A DNA stretch of 64,000 nucleotides from Apilactobacillus kunkeei DSM 12361 = ATCC 700308 (GCF_001281265.1 NZ_JXDB01000007.1:1-64000); one strand, 5' to 3'; shown: positions 25,167 to 34,467, numbered from the stretch's first letter. The notes: generated by a model not told the origin, from the sequence alone. Numbers and translations are program-made.

Positions 25167-25175
25167 TCAGTGATT
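25154..25175. repeat. 22-bp perfect palindrome over the hicD stop codon
   Basis: AATCACTGATT (25154-25164) is followed directly by its reverse complement AATCAGTGATT (25165-25175). The hicD TAA (25164-25166) is at the centre. There is no T-run, and a second hairpin about 40 nt later has one, so this is not the terminator itself. Confidence 0.8.
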
Positions 25176-25215
25176 AGGAGATATTAATATTTTCTAAAAA
25201 AATACCTTGATATTA

Positions 25216-25258
25216 ATAACGCGTTTTGATATTATCAATATCGCGTTATTTTTTATTA
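25216..25258 (+). terminator. hicD terminator
   Basis: AATAACGCG and CGCGTTATT pair around an AT-rich loop that can itself fold (GATATT / AATATC). TTTTTATT follows. Confidence 0.85.
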
Positions 25259-25271
25259 AGGAGGCAAAAAG

Positions 25272-25496
25272 ATGGCTGAACCAAAAGAATTACAAATTGG
25301 CGACCACGTTTCTGCACCTAGATTCGGTTATTTAAAACATGATTTTGCTGGAACAATTGAAAAAATATATGAAAATTCAGTAATGGTCTTTATCGACGAA
25401 CACCATGAAGAAGATGGCATCGTCGTTAATGAATATAATAAGCGTGCGGTTGTTAGCAAGAAAGTTGCTAAACCATCAAAGAAAAAAACAGCTTAA
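25272..25496 (+). CDS. DUF2187 family small protein
   Basis: A 74-residue protein with a small beta-rich domain (GDHVSAPRFGYLKHDFAGTIEKIYENSVMVFI) like the DUF2187/YkvS family of unknown function, followed by a Lys-rich tail (VAKPSKKKTA). The fold pattern is that of short SH3-like or KOW-like domains, so nucleic acid or ribosome contact is conceivable but not shown. AAGGAGG precedes the ATG. It lies between the hicD terminator and tRNA-Gly. Confidence 0.75.
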   Translation: MAEPKELQIGDHVSAPRFGYLKHDFAGTIEKIYENSVMVFIDEHHEEDGIVVNEYNKRAVVSKKVAKPSKKKTA

Positions 25497-25501
25497 CAAA
25501 C

Positions 25502-25530
25502 TTACCAAAAATTGTAACGTGTGATATAAT
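25502..25530 (+). promoter_or_regulatory. Promoter of tRNA-Gly (and probably argS leader)
   Basis: TTACCA (25502-25507), a 17-nt spacer and TATAAT (25525-25530) preceded by TGA. It is 13 nt before the tRNA. No other promoter is evident before the argS T-box. Confidence 0.75.
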
Positions 25531-25543
25531 GTTTTTTGTATCT

Positions 25544-25614
25544 GCGGGTATAGTTTAGTGGTAAAATATGAGCTTCCCAAGCTCAGGTCGCGGGTCCGAT
25601 TCCCGTTACCCGCT
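25544..25614 (+). tRNA. tRNA-Gly(CCC)
   Basis: Acceptor strands GCGGGTA and TACCCGC pair. The anticodon stem TGAGC/GCTCA encloses loop TTCCCAA, giving CCC at 25576-25578. The D-arm has GG and a weak A/T stem. The T-loop (25595-25601) reads TCCGATT, so position 55 is C instead of the nearly universal T. The discriminator is T. It is isolated from the main tRNA cluster and sits just ahead of the argS T-box. Confidence 0.93.
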
Positions 25615-25624
25615 TTGTCGCATA

Positions 25625-25839
25625 AACCGACAGATACCGTTCGATAATAAAAGACTAGTAGACATATTCCATTAACAAGCGACATCGGATTTGGTGAGAG
25701 CCGATGATTAGGGTATGTTGAATTCGCACTTTTTAGAATTATGATTAATTTAATAATAAAGCGGATATTTTATATCAAATAGAGTGGTACCGCGGGTTAT
25801 TCCGTCTCTTACAATTATTAATATTGTAAGAGACTTTTT
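25625..25839 (+). promoter_or_regulatory. T-box leader of argS, specifier CGC (Arg)
   Basis: The T-box core AGAGTGGTACCGCGG is at 25781-25795 with UGGU for pairing to the tRNA end. In stem I, TAAAAG pairs with CTTTTTA and CATATTCC with GGGTATG. The loop between them carries AGTA on the left strand and CGC (25725-25727) followed by A on the right, so the specifier is CGC, an Arg codon. A terminator closes the leader. Confidence 0.9.
25804..25839 (+). terminator. Regulated terminator of the argS T-box
   Basis: GTCTCTTACAAT (25804-25815) pairs with ATTGTAAGAGAC (25823-25834), followed by TTTTT. Confidence 0.92.
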
Positions 25840-25863
25840 ATATATTTATGGAGGTTTTGGATA

Positions 25864-27555
25864 ATGGAAAACAAAGAATTAGTTTCTAATGCTCTATCTA
25901 AAGCGTTGGACAACGAACTATCTGTAGAAGACATTCTACCAAAAATTGAAAGACCTAAAGATTCAAAAATGGGTGATTTAGCTTTCCCTACATTTATTTT
26001 AGCTAAAAAGTTTAGAAAGGCACCTCAACAAATTGCTGCTGACGTAGTAGAAAAGATTGATCAAAGTTCATTTGACCATGTTGAAGCTGCTGGACCATAC
26101 GTTAACTTCTTCCTAGACAAGTCTAACTTCAGTGAAGACGTTCTATCAGCTGTATTAGACCAAAAGGAAAACTATGGTCAAAATGAAGATGGTAAGGGTG
26201 GTAACGTAACCATCGATATGTCTTCACCAAATATTGCAAAGCCTATTTCAATGGGTCACTTAAGATCTACTGTTATTGGTAATTCTGTTGCCGAAATCCT
26301 ACGTAAAAATGGTTACAACCCAATTAAGGATAACCACTTGGGTGACTGGGGAACTCAATTTGGTAAGTTAATCACTGCATACCTAATGTGGGGTAACGAA
26401 GAAGACGTTAAAAAAGATCCTATCAATAACTTAGTTAAATACTACGTTAAGTTCCACAAGATTGATAAGGAACAACCTGAGCTAGATGATGTTGCTAGAG
26501 ATTGGTTCAGAAAGCTTGAAAATGGAGATGAACAAGCTACTAAACTATGGAAATGGTTTAGAGAAGTATCACTTGAAGCCTTCGGTGAAATCTACGACAA
26601 GTTAGGTATTACTTTTGATACCTACAATGGTGAAGCTTTCTATAATGACAAGCTACAAGACGTTGTTGACTCACTACAAGAAAAAGGTTTATTAAGCAAG
26701 TCACAAGGTGCTACAATCGTTGATTTACAAAAATACGATTTAAACCCTGCATTAATCTTGAAGAGTGATGGTGCTTCACTATACATCACTAGAGATATTG
26801 CAACTGCAATTTACCGTGACCAAACTTACCATCCAGCTATGAACCTATACGTTGTTGGTTCAGAACAAACATACTATTTCAAGCAATTGAAGGCTGTATT
26901 AATGGAAATGGGTGTTCCTTCAGCTAAAAACTTACACCACATTCCATTTGGCCTAATTACCGTAAATGGTAAGAAGTTATCAACTCGTTCAGGTCGTATC
27001 ATTCTATTGGACGAAGTATTGAACGAATCAATCGCAATTGCTAAGAAGCAAATTGCTGAAAAGAACCCAGATCTTCCTAACAGGGAAGAAGTTGCTAAAG
27101 AAGTTGGTGTTGGTGCCATCGTCTTCGGTGACTTGAAGAATGAAAAGATTAACAACATTGACTTTAACTTAGAAGATCAATTACGTTTTGAAGGTGAAAC
27201 TGGACCATACGTACAATACGCTCGTGCACGTGCCGAAAGTATTTTACGTAAAGCCGGTGACATTGATTTATCGAAAGTTGACAAGAAGCTTAATGATGCA
27301 GAATCATGGAACGTTATTAAGTTACTAAATGACTTCCCAGCAAGAGTTAAGATGGCTTGTGATGAATTTGAACCTTCAGTTATCGCTAAGTACTCATTAA
27401 GACTTGCTAAGTCATTTAACAAGTACTACGCTCACACTAAGATTTTGGATGATGATGAACAAAGAGATGCTCGTTTAGCATTAGTTAAATCAGTATCAAT
27501 CGTTCTTAAAGAATCACTAAGATTACTTGGTGTTAAGGCTCCAGACGAAATGTAA
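25864..27555 (+). CDS. argS: Arginyl-tRNA synthetase
   Basis: Charges tRNA-Arg. The 563-residue class I enzyme begins with the Add-1 N-terminal domain. It has the HIGH-type segment SPNIAKPISMGHLRST, the KMSKS-region equivalent KKLSTRSGRIILLDE, and the C-terminal DALR anticodon-binding domain (from YVQYARARAESI on). Length is typical. GGAGG precedes the ATG. The upstream T-box reads an Arg codon, which confirms both gene and regulation. Confidence 0.98.
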   Translation: MENKELVSNALSKALDNELSVEDILPKIERPKDSKMGDLAFPTFILAKKFRKAPQQIAADVVEKIDQSSFDHVEAAGPYVNFFLDKSNFSEDVLSAVLDQKENYGQNEDGKGGNVTIDMSSPNIAKPISMGHLRSTVIGNSVAEILRKNGYNPIKDNHLGDWGTQFGKLITAYLMWGNEEDVKKDPINNLVKYYVKFHKIDKEQPELDDVARDWFRKLENGDEQATKLWKWFREVSLEAFGEIYDKLGITFDTYNGEAFYNDKLQDVVDSLQEKGLLSKSQGATIVDLQKYDLNPALILKSDGASLYITRDIATAIYRDQTYHPAMNLYVVGSEQTYYFKQLKAVLMEMGVPSAKNLHHIPFGLITVNGKKLSTRSGRIILLDEVLNESIAIAKKQIAEKNPDLPNREEVAKEVGVGAIVFGDLKNEKINNIDFNLEDQLRFEGETGPYVQYARARAESILRKAGDIDLSKVDKKLNDAESWNVIKLLNDFPARVKMACDEFEPSVIAKYSLRLAKSFNKYYAHTKILDDDEQRDARLALVKSVSIVLKESLRLLGVKAPDEM

Positions 27556-27557
27556 TT

Positions 27558-27597
27558 AAAAAAAGCAGGTTTAACAATTAGTTAAATCTGCTTTTTA
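27558..27597 (+). terminator. argS terminator
   Basis: AAAAAGCAGGTTTAAC and GTTAAATCTGCTTTTT pair with one G-U around AATTA. Confidence 0.9.
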
Positions 27598-27612
27598 TTT
27601 TACCAATTAGAG

Positions 27613-27640
27613 TTGATTTGGGTTAAAATAGTATTAATAT
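27613..27640 (+). promoter_or_regulatory. Possible PBP promoter
   Basis: TTGATT (27613-27618), a 16-nt spacer and TAATAT (27635-27640), ahead of a GAAGGAG ribosome site. Confidence 0.5.
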
Positions 27641-27669
27641 CATCATCAGTGAAGGAGTAATCATACTAG

Positions 27670-29763
27670 ATGAAAAATGATAAAAGAACAAAAAGTGCTT
27701 TTAAAAAGATTTGGCACAGGTACCAACTAACTCGTTGGATTATCGTCATGTTTTTATTACTATTTTTTGTAATGAGTGCTTATTGCACATTTGTTGCAAA
27801 GACCACGCATGTTCAAGACCTGCAATCATCTTTGGAACAATCTACCGTAATTTACGATGGTAATAATAAAAAGGCCGGTAAAATCTATTCACAAAAAGGA
27901 ACATACGTTGGATTTAAAGATATTTCACCGAATATTCCAAACGCAATCCTATCAACTGAAGATAGAAACTTCTACAATGAACACGGTTTTTCTGTTAAGG
28001 GATTTGGCCGTGCGATGCTATTAATGATTAAGAACAAGATTATGCGTCGTGACTACATTAGTGGTGGTGGAAGTACTCTTACTCAACAATTGGTAAAGAA
28101 TGCTTACTTAACCCAACAACAAACTTTCAGCAGAAAGTTAAAGGAACTATTCTTATCGATTCAAGTTGAAAATGTATACAGTAAGAATCAGATTTTAACT
28201 ATGTACATGAATAACTCATATTTCGGAAATGGTGTCTATGGTGTCGAAGATGCATCAAGACGTTATTTTGGAATGAATGCTAAGAATTTACCCGTTCAAG
28301 ATGCTGCTGTGATTGCAGGGATGCTAACTAATCCGAGTGCATACAATCCTGTTGATCACCCTAAGTTGGCCCTGGATAGAAGAAACGTTGTTTTGCAATT
28401 GATGGCTGATAACAATAAGATTAGTCAATCAGAAGCAAACAAGCTAAAGAAGACACCAATTCAAGTAAAGAATACCTACCAATACAAGGATGGTTATAAG
28501 TACCCATACTACTTCGATGCTGTAATTGATGAAGCAATCAATAAGTATGGATTATCCGAATCTGACATCATGAACAGAGGATACAAGATTTATACAACGC
28601 TAAATCAAGATCAACAAAACAGTATGCAAGATGATTTTGCTAACGATAGTAACTTTCCAAGTAACGCTTCCGATGGTACTAAGGTTCAAGCTGCTTCGAT
28701 TGCTTTGGATCCAAGTACCGGTGGAGTTACTGCCGTGGTTGGTGGACGTGGCCAACACGTATTCCGTGGATACAACCGCGCAACCCAAATTAAACGTCAG
28801 CCAGGTTCAACCATTAAGCCACTAGCTGTTTACACACCAGCTTTGCAAAATGGTTATAACTACAATGACATGCTTCAAAATAAGAAGACATCATATGGTT
28901 CTAACAAGTACACACCAGAAAACTACAACAACGTATATACAGGAACCATTCCTATGTATACTGCTTTAGCGCAAAGTATGAATGCACCAGCTGTATGGTT
29001 GCTTCACAAGATCGGTGTAGACAAGGGTTATGAATCAGTTAAGTCATTTGGTTTACCTGTCCAAAAAAAGGATAAGAACCTTGCATTGGCTTTAGGTGGT
29101 TTATCATCAGGTGTATCACCACAACAAATGGCTGGAGCTTATACCGCGTTTGCAAATGAAGGTAACATGACTACACCTCATTACATTAGAAAGATTGTTG
29201 ATTCATCAGGAAATGTAATTGTTAATAATGAATCAGTAACTTCTAAGAAGGTAATGTCAAAAGATGTGGCTAATAAGATGACTAGTATGATGCTAGGTGT
29301 CTTTGATAACGGTACTGGTGTATCCGCTAAACCAAGTGGATACTCAATTGCCGGAAAGACTGGTAGTACTGAAGCCGACAACACCGGTGACTCGGATGCT
29401 ACAAGAGATAAATGGATTATTGGATACACACCAAAAGTGGTTGTTGCTACCTGGGAAGGTTTCGATAATACCAACGCCGGACATCACTTGGAAAACTTAA
29501 GTGGTACCGGAGTGGGACCATTGTTTAAGACCGAGTTGCAACAAATCTTACCAACTACTGGTAATAATAACTTTAGTGTCAAAGACGCCGCTTACATGGA
29601 TTCACAAGAAAAGAAGGCCAACAGCTCTTCTGATTCTAGTTTCTGGGATAGTGTTTCTGACGGTGCCAACCAAGTATCAAAGAGTCTTGGAAAAGGCTGG
29701 GATAATTTAAAGAAGAACGCAAGTAATTGGTGGAATGATGCCAAGAAATTTGTTGGAGACTAA
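27670..29763 (+). CDS. Class A penicillin-binding protein (glycosyltransferase/transpeptidase)
   Basis: A bifunctional peptidoglycan polymerase and crosslinker anchored by one N-terminal membrane helix (about residues 24-44). The GT51 domain has catalytic Glu97 in STEDRNFYNEHG and GGGSTLTQQLVKN. The transpeptidase domain has SxxK at 380-383 (GSTIKP), SMN in AQSMNAPA, and KTGS at 563-566. After the enzyme domains comes a Ser/Lys-rich tail with four Trp in its last 45 residues. The 697-residue length is typical of PBP1A/PBP2A-like enzymes. It is a single gene with its own terminator. Confidence 0.95.
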   Translation: MKNDKRTKSAFKKIWHRYQLTRWIIVMFLLLFFVMSAYCTFVAKTTHVQDLQSSLEQSTVIYDGNNKKAGKIYSQKGTYVGFKDISPNIPNAILSTEDRNFYNEHGFSVKGFGRAMLLMIKNKIMRRDYISGGGSTLTQQLVKNAYLTQQQTFSRKLKELFLSIQVENVYSKNQILTMYMNNSYFGNGVYGVEDASRRYFGMNAKNLPVQDAAVIAGMLTNPSAYNPVDHPKLALDRRNVVLQLMADNNKISQSEANKLKKTPIQVKNTYQYKDGYKYPYYFDAVIDEAINKYGLSESDIMNRGYKIYTTLNQDQQNSMQDDFANDSNFPSNASDGTKVQAASIALDPSTGGVTAVVGGRGQHVFRGYNRATQIKRQPGSTIKPLAVYTPALQNGYNYNDMLQNKKTSYGSNKYTPENYNNVYTGTIPMYTALAQSMNAPAVWLLHKIGVDKGYESVKSFGLPVQKKDKNLALALGGLSSGVSPQQMAGAYTAFANEGNMTTPHYIRKIVDSSGNVIVNNESVTSKKVMSKDVANKMTSMMLGVFDNGTGVSAKPSGYSIAGKTGSTEADNTGDSDATRDKWIIGYTPKVVVATWEGFDNTNAGHHLENLSGTGVGPLFKTELQQILPTTGNNNFSVKDAAYMDSQEKKANSSSDSSFWDSVSDGANQVSKSLGKGWDNLKKNASNWWNDAKKFVGD

Positions 29764-29780
29764 ATTGACCAATTAATATA

Positions 29781-29820
29781 AAACGTCGTATCATTGTTAT
29801 TAAGTGATACGACGTTTTTA
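29781..29820 (+). terminator. PBP gene terminator
   Basis: AAACGTCGTATCA and TGATACGACGTTT pair around an 11-nt loop, followed by TTTT. Confidence 0.9.
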
Positions 29821-29838
29821 GTTAAAGGAGTAGTTAAA

Positions 29839-31026
29839 TTGAAATTTATTCATGCCGCTGATTTACATTTAGAGAGCCCATTTAAGGGTTTGAAGAATGA
29901 TGAAACTCCAAATGGATTATGGAAACAAATATATGAATCTACCTTCAAATCCTTTGAAAGAATCGTAAATGATGCCATTGAATACGATGTTGATTTCGTA
30001 TTATTGGCCGGTGACTTGTTTGATCGAGACAATCAAACCCCTAAGACTTATGATTTTTTTCAATCGCAAATGCAAAAGTTAAATGAACATAATATTGATG
30101 TATACATGATTTATGGAAATCATGATTATTTTGATATGCAAAAAGAATCGGTATCATTCCCAGATAACGTTCATGTCTTTGGTAACGAAGTTGAAACCAA
30201 AACATTTACTTTAGATGGTAAAAAAATAGCCATTACCGGTTTTAGTTATGCCAATAAATGGATTACAGACAAGAAAATTGACGAGTATCCAGTGAAAAAT
30301 GATGTAGACGTGCAAATAGGGATGCTACACGGTGGTTTGGAACAAACAGGGGATCATTATGCTCCATTCTCGTTAGATGACCTTATAAGCAAGAAATATG
30401 ACTATTGGGCATTAGGTCATATTCACAAACGCCAACAACTAAACGAAAACCCACCGGTATTTTATTCTGGTAACATTCAGGGAAGACATAAAAACGAACC
30501 ATGCGATAAGGGATACCTATTAGTTGATGATGAAAGTGGAAAGCTGGAAGCACAATTTCATGCCACATCATTAATCGATTGGTTAACACTTGATTTAAGT
30601 ATGGATTTTGTTGATGTTGAAAGTGCCAAAAATTATATTCTACAAGTTTTAATGGGTAATAAGTATGAAAATATGCAGCTAATTAGTTTGAACCTTATCT
30701 TGAATAACCCAATTTCTGATGGTCAAAGACAGGACTTAGAATATCGAGTTACCAGTGCGTTAAGTAAGGACTATGAACCAATAAATGCATGGATTTATGA
30801 AATTAATGTAAGATTGAGCGACAATCAAAAGATGTCATCAATTGACCAAGACATTTGGGATGAGGCACAGGAAAAGGTGTTCTCTGAAGATGAAATCAGT
30901 TCCGTTTCTAAATCATTACGTAAGTATGATTTTATTGCACAACATTTGGATGACTCCAAAGAAGACTTGATGGAACAAACAAAAATGAAACTACTAGGTG
31001 GAAAGGAGGATACGGATGAAGATTAA
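29839..31026 (+). CDS. yhaO: YhaO-type metallophosphoesterase (DNA exonuclease-like)
   Basis: A 395-residue calcineurin-like phosphoesterase, SbcD/Mre11-related. Metal-site motifs are HAADLHLESP at the start, LLAGDLFDR, YGNHDYFD and ALGHIHKRQ. The frame is open from 29794, but the TTG at 29839 is the better start: AAAGGAG is 8 nt before it and the protein then begins directly with the phosphoesterase motif. It overlaps yhaN, its ATPase partner, by 11 nt. In Bacillus the yhaO-yhaN genes likewise lie near prsA, hit and ecs. The substrate of the pair is not established. Confidence 0.9.
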   Translation: MKFIHAADLHLESPFKGLKNDETPNGLWKQIYESTFKSFERIVNDAIEYDVDFVLLAGDLFDRDNQTPKTYDFFQSQMQKLNEHNIDVYMIYGNHDYFDMQKESVSFPDNVHVFGNEVETKTFTLDGKKIAITGFSYANKWITDKKIDEYPVKNDVDVQIGMLHGGLEQTGDHYAPFSLDDLISKKYDYWALGHIHKRQQLNENPPVFYSGNIQGRHKNEPCDKGYLLVDDESGKLEAQFHATSLIDWLTLDLSMDFVDVESAKNYILQVLMGNKYENMQLISLNLILNNPISDGQRQDLEYRVTSALSKDYEPINAWIYEINVRLSDNQKMSSIDQDIWDEAQEKVFSEDEISSVSKSLRKYDFIAQHLDDSKEDLMEQTKMKLLGGKEDTDED

Positions 31027-33508
31027 TAAGTTAGAAGTGCTAGGTTACGGTAAATGGCGCGACGTATCCTTTGATTTTAATGATGACAACCTACAAATCA
31101 TATTTGGTAACAATGAAGCAGGGAAAACAACTTTGCTCAGCCTGATTAAGGGAATTTTGTTTGGTTATGTCGATGGACGCGGAAGTGCATATGAACAATA
31201 TATTCCGCGTGACACTAAATCATATGGTGGGAAACTAACAATCACCACCGATGATAATCGTCATTTTATGCTAACTAGAATTGCTGGAACCCATGGTGGA
31301 GAATTATCAATTTACGATATTGACAATGATATGCAAACCTCAAATGACATTCTAGAAAAGATTTTAGGCCCCATTGATCGAGATACCTTTGAACAACTAT
31401 TTTATTTCGGTGATTTAGATATTAAGCAAATTTCTAAGTTGAGTAAAAATGAATTAGTTAGTCGCATTCAAAAGGTTGGGTTTGTCGGAAGTGACCAATG
31501 GTTAGAATTAAGAGACAGGTTCGACAAAGAATCAAAGGACTTATACGCACCCACCGGTCGTAAGCCACCTTTGAATCAAAAGCTTAAAGAATATGATGAT
31601 TTATTGGATAAGATTGCTGAAAGTAAGAATAGTTTAAATGACTATAACCAATTGATTAGTCAAAAGAATGTTTTAGAAGCATCCATGAATCAATCTAAGG
31701 AAAAGGTTAGTGAGTTTGAAAAGAAACTAACTCAGTTAAATCATTTCAAACAGGTTTGGCCAGTGTATCAACAACTTTCATCTTTAAATCAAAACAAATT
31801 TGAATTCAAAGATGGATTTGCTGATGACGATGTTAAACAATTTAATGAATTAACCAATCAGCTATTTTTAATCAATCAACAAATCGATAGTATCGAAAAA
31901 TCTATTAACCAATTAAACTCTTCAATGAACAACGATGATGATTTGAAGAATTTCAATGATTACAAGACTGAAATTGATAAACTGGTTCAATCATTCTCCA
32001 AAGTGAATGAACAAATCAATCAATTAAGCGTTAACCAATCAATGATCAACGAAATTAATCGCCAAGATAGTCAACAAATTGTTGCTAGCAGGGATGACAT
32101 CGTTGCAATCGAAGGCATTAAACAACAACTTGCTGAACTTCAAACAAGAAAGCAAAATCCATCTAATAGTTTGTCTGTTATTGGTTTAATTGGTGTAGTT
32201 ATTGGAATTGCAATGCTTACCGTATTACCAGGAGCATTAAAACTGGCTGGAATTATTGTATTATTGATTAGTGGGATTTATACCGGATCCGTTAAGTTTA
32301 AGAAAAACGAAGATAGTAATTCTGATCAAGAGCGTGACGCATTAAATAATCAATTAGTGGATTATGGCAATAAGTATTCCTTTAATGCCGAAAATGTTGA
32401 TGATTGGTTATCAGAACAAAAGTATTTAGCTCGTAAGAATCAAGATAATAATCAAAAGGCTAAGTATGAAGAAGAAATGAATCAATTAAATGGAAGTCTA
32501 AAAAAATACTTTGCTGAATGGCAACGAGTATTTAGTGGCCTTAACATTAATGATTCATTTGATAATCAACTGTCACAAATTCGTACTTATCTAAATAAGA
32601 TGAATGAAGAAAATGCGATTAATTTACGAAATAATAATCAATTGCAAAACTATCTACAACAAAAATCATCATTAATCGATAAACAAATCCAGTATAATAA
32701 GGACTATTCTGGATTCTTGAACATTAGACAAGTCGATAATGGGGATGAATTCAAAGAGATTGTGGAACAACAAAGAAATCATTCAATTAAAGCGGCTCAG
32801 CTACAAAACGTTAAGGATCAAATCACCGATGACGACGTAAAGGTTTTAGATACTTTTAATGACATAACTGAATTGGACAATCAATTGAATGCAGCGGATG
32901 CAGAAATGACTACTGAAAAACAATCATTACTAAGTGCATCCCAACAATTAGAAAGTTTAAACATTCAGTTGAAACATGTGATTGCTGATGGAACCTACAA
33001 TGAGCTTGTTCAAAAACAAAGTAACTTAGAAGCAGAAATCAATGAAATGGTTGATCAATGGATGAGCATGAAGTTAGCTAATTCCTGGATTGATGAATCG
33101 TTGAACATTGCGACTGCTGATAGAATTCCGTTGTTCGAATCCAAGGCAAAAGAATTCTTTGCAATCCTAACCGATAATAGATACACAGGAATTACTTACT
33201 ATAAGAGTAAGTTAAAGGTAACTAGGAATGATAAGATTCAATTTGATGCAGGAGAACTATCTAGAGGAACAATTGAACAATTATATCTAGCATTGATTTT
33301 GTCACTTTCTGTGGTTTTCGGTAGGGACTATCGTTTACCATTAATCATCGATGATGGATTAACTGAGTTCGATCAACAACGAACAGGTAATGCAATTAAT
33401 CTATTAGACAATATCAGCGAATCAATGCAGGTGATTTATGTTACTTGTGATTCAGATATCTTAAAACTAGTAGATGACAAAGCAGTACTAAATTTAAATG
33501 AATACTAA
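31016..33508 (+). CDS. yhaN: YhaN-type SbcC-like AAA/ABC ATPase
   Basis: An 830-residue SMC/Rad50-related ATPase, the partner of YhaO. Walker A GNNEAGKT is at residues 31-38. Two long coiled-coil blocks rich in Gln, Asn and Lys flank a hydrophobic hairpin (VIGLIGVVIGIAMLTVL and a second stretch) at about residues 385-420, a feature of YhaN and not of SbcC. The ABC signature SRGTIEQLYLAL and Walker B LPLIIDDGLTEFD are near the end. The ATG at 31016 follows AAAGGAGGA inside yhaO. The membrane hairpin suggests it acts at the membrane. Confidence 0.9.
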   Translation: MKINKLEVLGYGKWRDVSFDFNDDNLQIIFGNNEAGKTTLLSLIKGILFGYVDGRGSAYEQYIPRDTKSYGGKLTITTDDNRHFMLTRIAGTHGGELSIYDIDNDMQTSNDILEKILGPIDRDTFEQLFYFGDLDIKQISKLSKNELVSRIQKVGFVGSDQWLELRDRFDKESKDLYAPTGRKPPLNQKLKEYDDLLDKIAESKNSLNDYNQLISQKNVLEASMNQSKEKVSEFEKKLTQLNHFKQVWPVYQQLSSLNQNKFEFKDGFADDDVKQFNELTNQLFLINQQIDSIEKSINQLNSSMNNDDDLKNFNDYKTEIDKLVQSFSKVNEQINQLSVNQSMINEINRQDSQQIVASRDDIVAIEGIKQQLAELQTRKQNPSNSLSVIGLIGVVIGIAMLTVLPGALKLAGIIVLLISGIYTGSVKFKKNEDSNSDQERDALNNQLVDYGNKYSFNAENVDDWLSEQKYLARKNQDNNQKAKYEEEMNQLNGSLKKYFAEWQRVFSGLNINDSFDNQLSQIRTYLNKMNEENAINLRNNNQLQNYLQQKSSLIDKQIQYNKDYSGFLNIRQVDNGDEFKEIVEQQRNHSIKAAQLQNVKDQITDDDVKVLDTFNDITELDNQLNAADAEMTTEKQSLLSASQQLESLNIQLKHVIADGTYNELVQKQSNLEAEINEMVDQWMSMKLANSWIDESLNIATADRIPLFESKAKEFFAILTDNRYTGITYYKSKLKVTRNDKIQFDAGELSRGTIEQLYLALILSLSVVFGRDYRLPLIIDDGLTEFDQQRTGNAINLLDNISESMQVIYVTCDSDILKLVDDKAVLNLNEY

Positions 33509-33541
33509 AAAAAAGACTCCAGAAAATTCCGGGGTCTTTTT
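33508..33541. terminator. Bidirectional terminator, yhaN and prsA
   Basis: AAGACTCC and GGGGTCTT pair with one G-T, with A- and T-runs on both flanks, between converging genes. Confidence 0.85.
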
Positions 33542-33551
33542 TATTTAACTA

Positions 33552-34436
33552 TTATTTGCTGCTTGATGAACTAGTTAAGTATGATGATAGAATGTTTTGT
33601 AAGTCCTTATCCTTAATTTCAACTCCACCATTCTTAAGAACCTTAGTTACAACGTTCTTTAGAGTAGTACTGTCACTTAACTTAGAAGTAGCAATTTGAT
33701 CCTTTAAATCATCGATGTGGTCATTGTATGAACCCTTCTTAGGGTGGTTAACCATTTGGATGATTTGGTATCCGTATTGAGTCTTAACAGGTGTTTTAGT
33801 GTATTCACCGTTTGATAGCTTGTAAGCAGCTTTTCTAAATGCTGAATCGATGCTTGAGTCAGTGTTATCAAATGGAGCTAAACGACCAGATTTGTTCTTG
33901 TTTGAAGTGTCTTTTGAATACTTTTTAGCAAGATCTGAGAACTTCTTACCGTCATTAAGTTCTGAAATAACCTTTTCAGCAGTCTTCTTGTCTGAAACTA
34001 GAATTTCATTAACAGTAACTTTTGGTTGGTAGCTCTTGAATTGTTTCTTTAGGTCAGCTGTTGAGTATGAAATGTTAGCTCTAACGGCTGCTTTTAGAAG
34101 TAGGTTAGATTTTAGTTGGTTCTTAAAACTAGTAGTAGTTAAGCCTTGTTGTTCAAGTAAAGTTTCAAATTCTGAACCGTATTGACTCTTGTATTGGTTG
34201 TATTGAGCGTTTACTTCCGATGAAGAAACCTTGCTACCATATTCCTTGTTCAATACCTTGTCTAAAATCATTTGTTGTAGAACTTGTTTACCGTTTGAAG
34301 TGTTCTTCATGCTGCTATAGTATTCGCTTTGAGTAATCTTACCACCGTTAGTAACGGCAACAGTCTTATCACCACAGGCAACTAATGAAACACTTAGTAA
34401 TGCACCGGCAAGTCCAACTAGAACTTTTTTATTCAT
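33552..34436 (-). CDS. prsA: PrsA foldase lipoprotein (parvulin-type PPIase)
   Basis: A membrane-anchored chaperone that helps exported proteins fold outside the cell, which the S53 protease and PBP may need. The 294-residue protein begins with a lipoprotein signal ending SLVAC, so Cys after the hydrophobic run is the lipid anchor. A parvulin domain spans about residues 140-235 ([16 protein letters not shown] through [14 protein letters not shown]). The ATG at 34434-34436 puts the signal peptide at normal length; an upstream in-frame ATG adds six residues without a good ribosome site. A Ser-rich tail ends the protein. Confidence 0.95.
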   Translation of the reverse strand: MNKKVLVGLAGALLSVSLVACGDKTVAVTNGGKITQSEYYSSMKNTSNGKQVLQQMILDKVLNKEYGSKVSSSEVNAQYNQYKSQYGSEFETLLEQQGLTTTSFKNQLKSNLLLKAAVRANISYSTADLKKQFKSYQPKVTVNEILVSDKKTAEKVISELNDGKKFSDLAKKYSKDTSNKNKSGRLAPFDNTDSSIDSAFRKAAYKLSNGEYTKTPVKTQYGYQIIQMVNHPKKGSYNDHIDDLKDQIATSKLSDSTTLKNVVTKVLKNGGVEIKDKDLQNILSSYLTSSSSSK

Positions 34437-34467
34437 AATGTAATACACATCCATTTCTTTATTTTAT

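Noticed and set aside
29839-33508. A phosphoesterase plus SMC-like ATPase pair as a possible phage-defence module.
   Set aside because: The pair matches chromosomal YhaO/YhaN in sequence features and neighbourhood (prsA, hit, ecs), so a core function is more likely.
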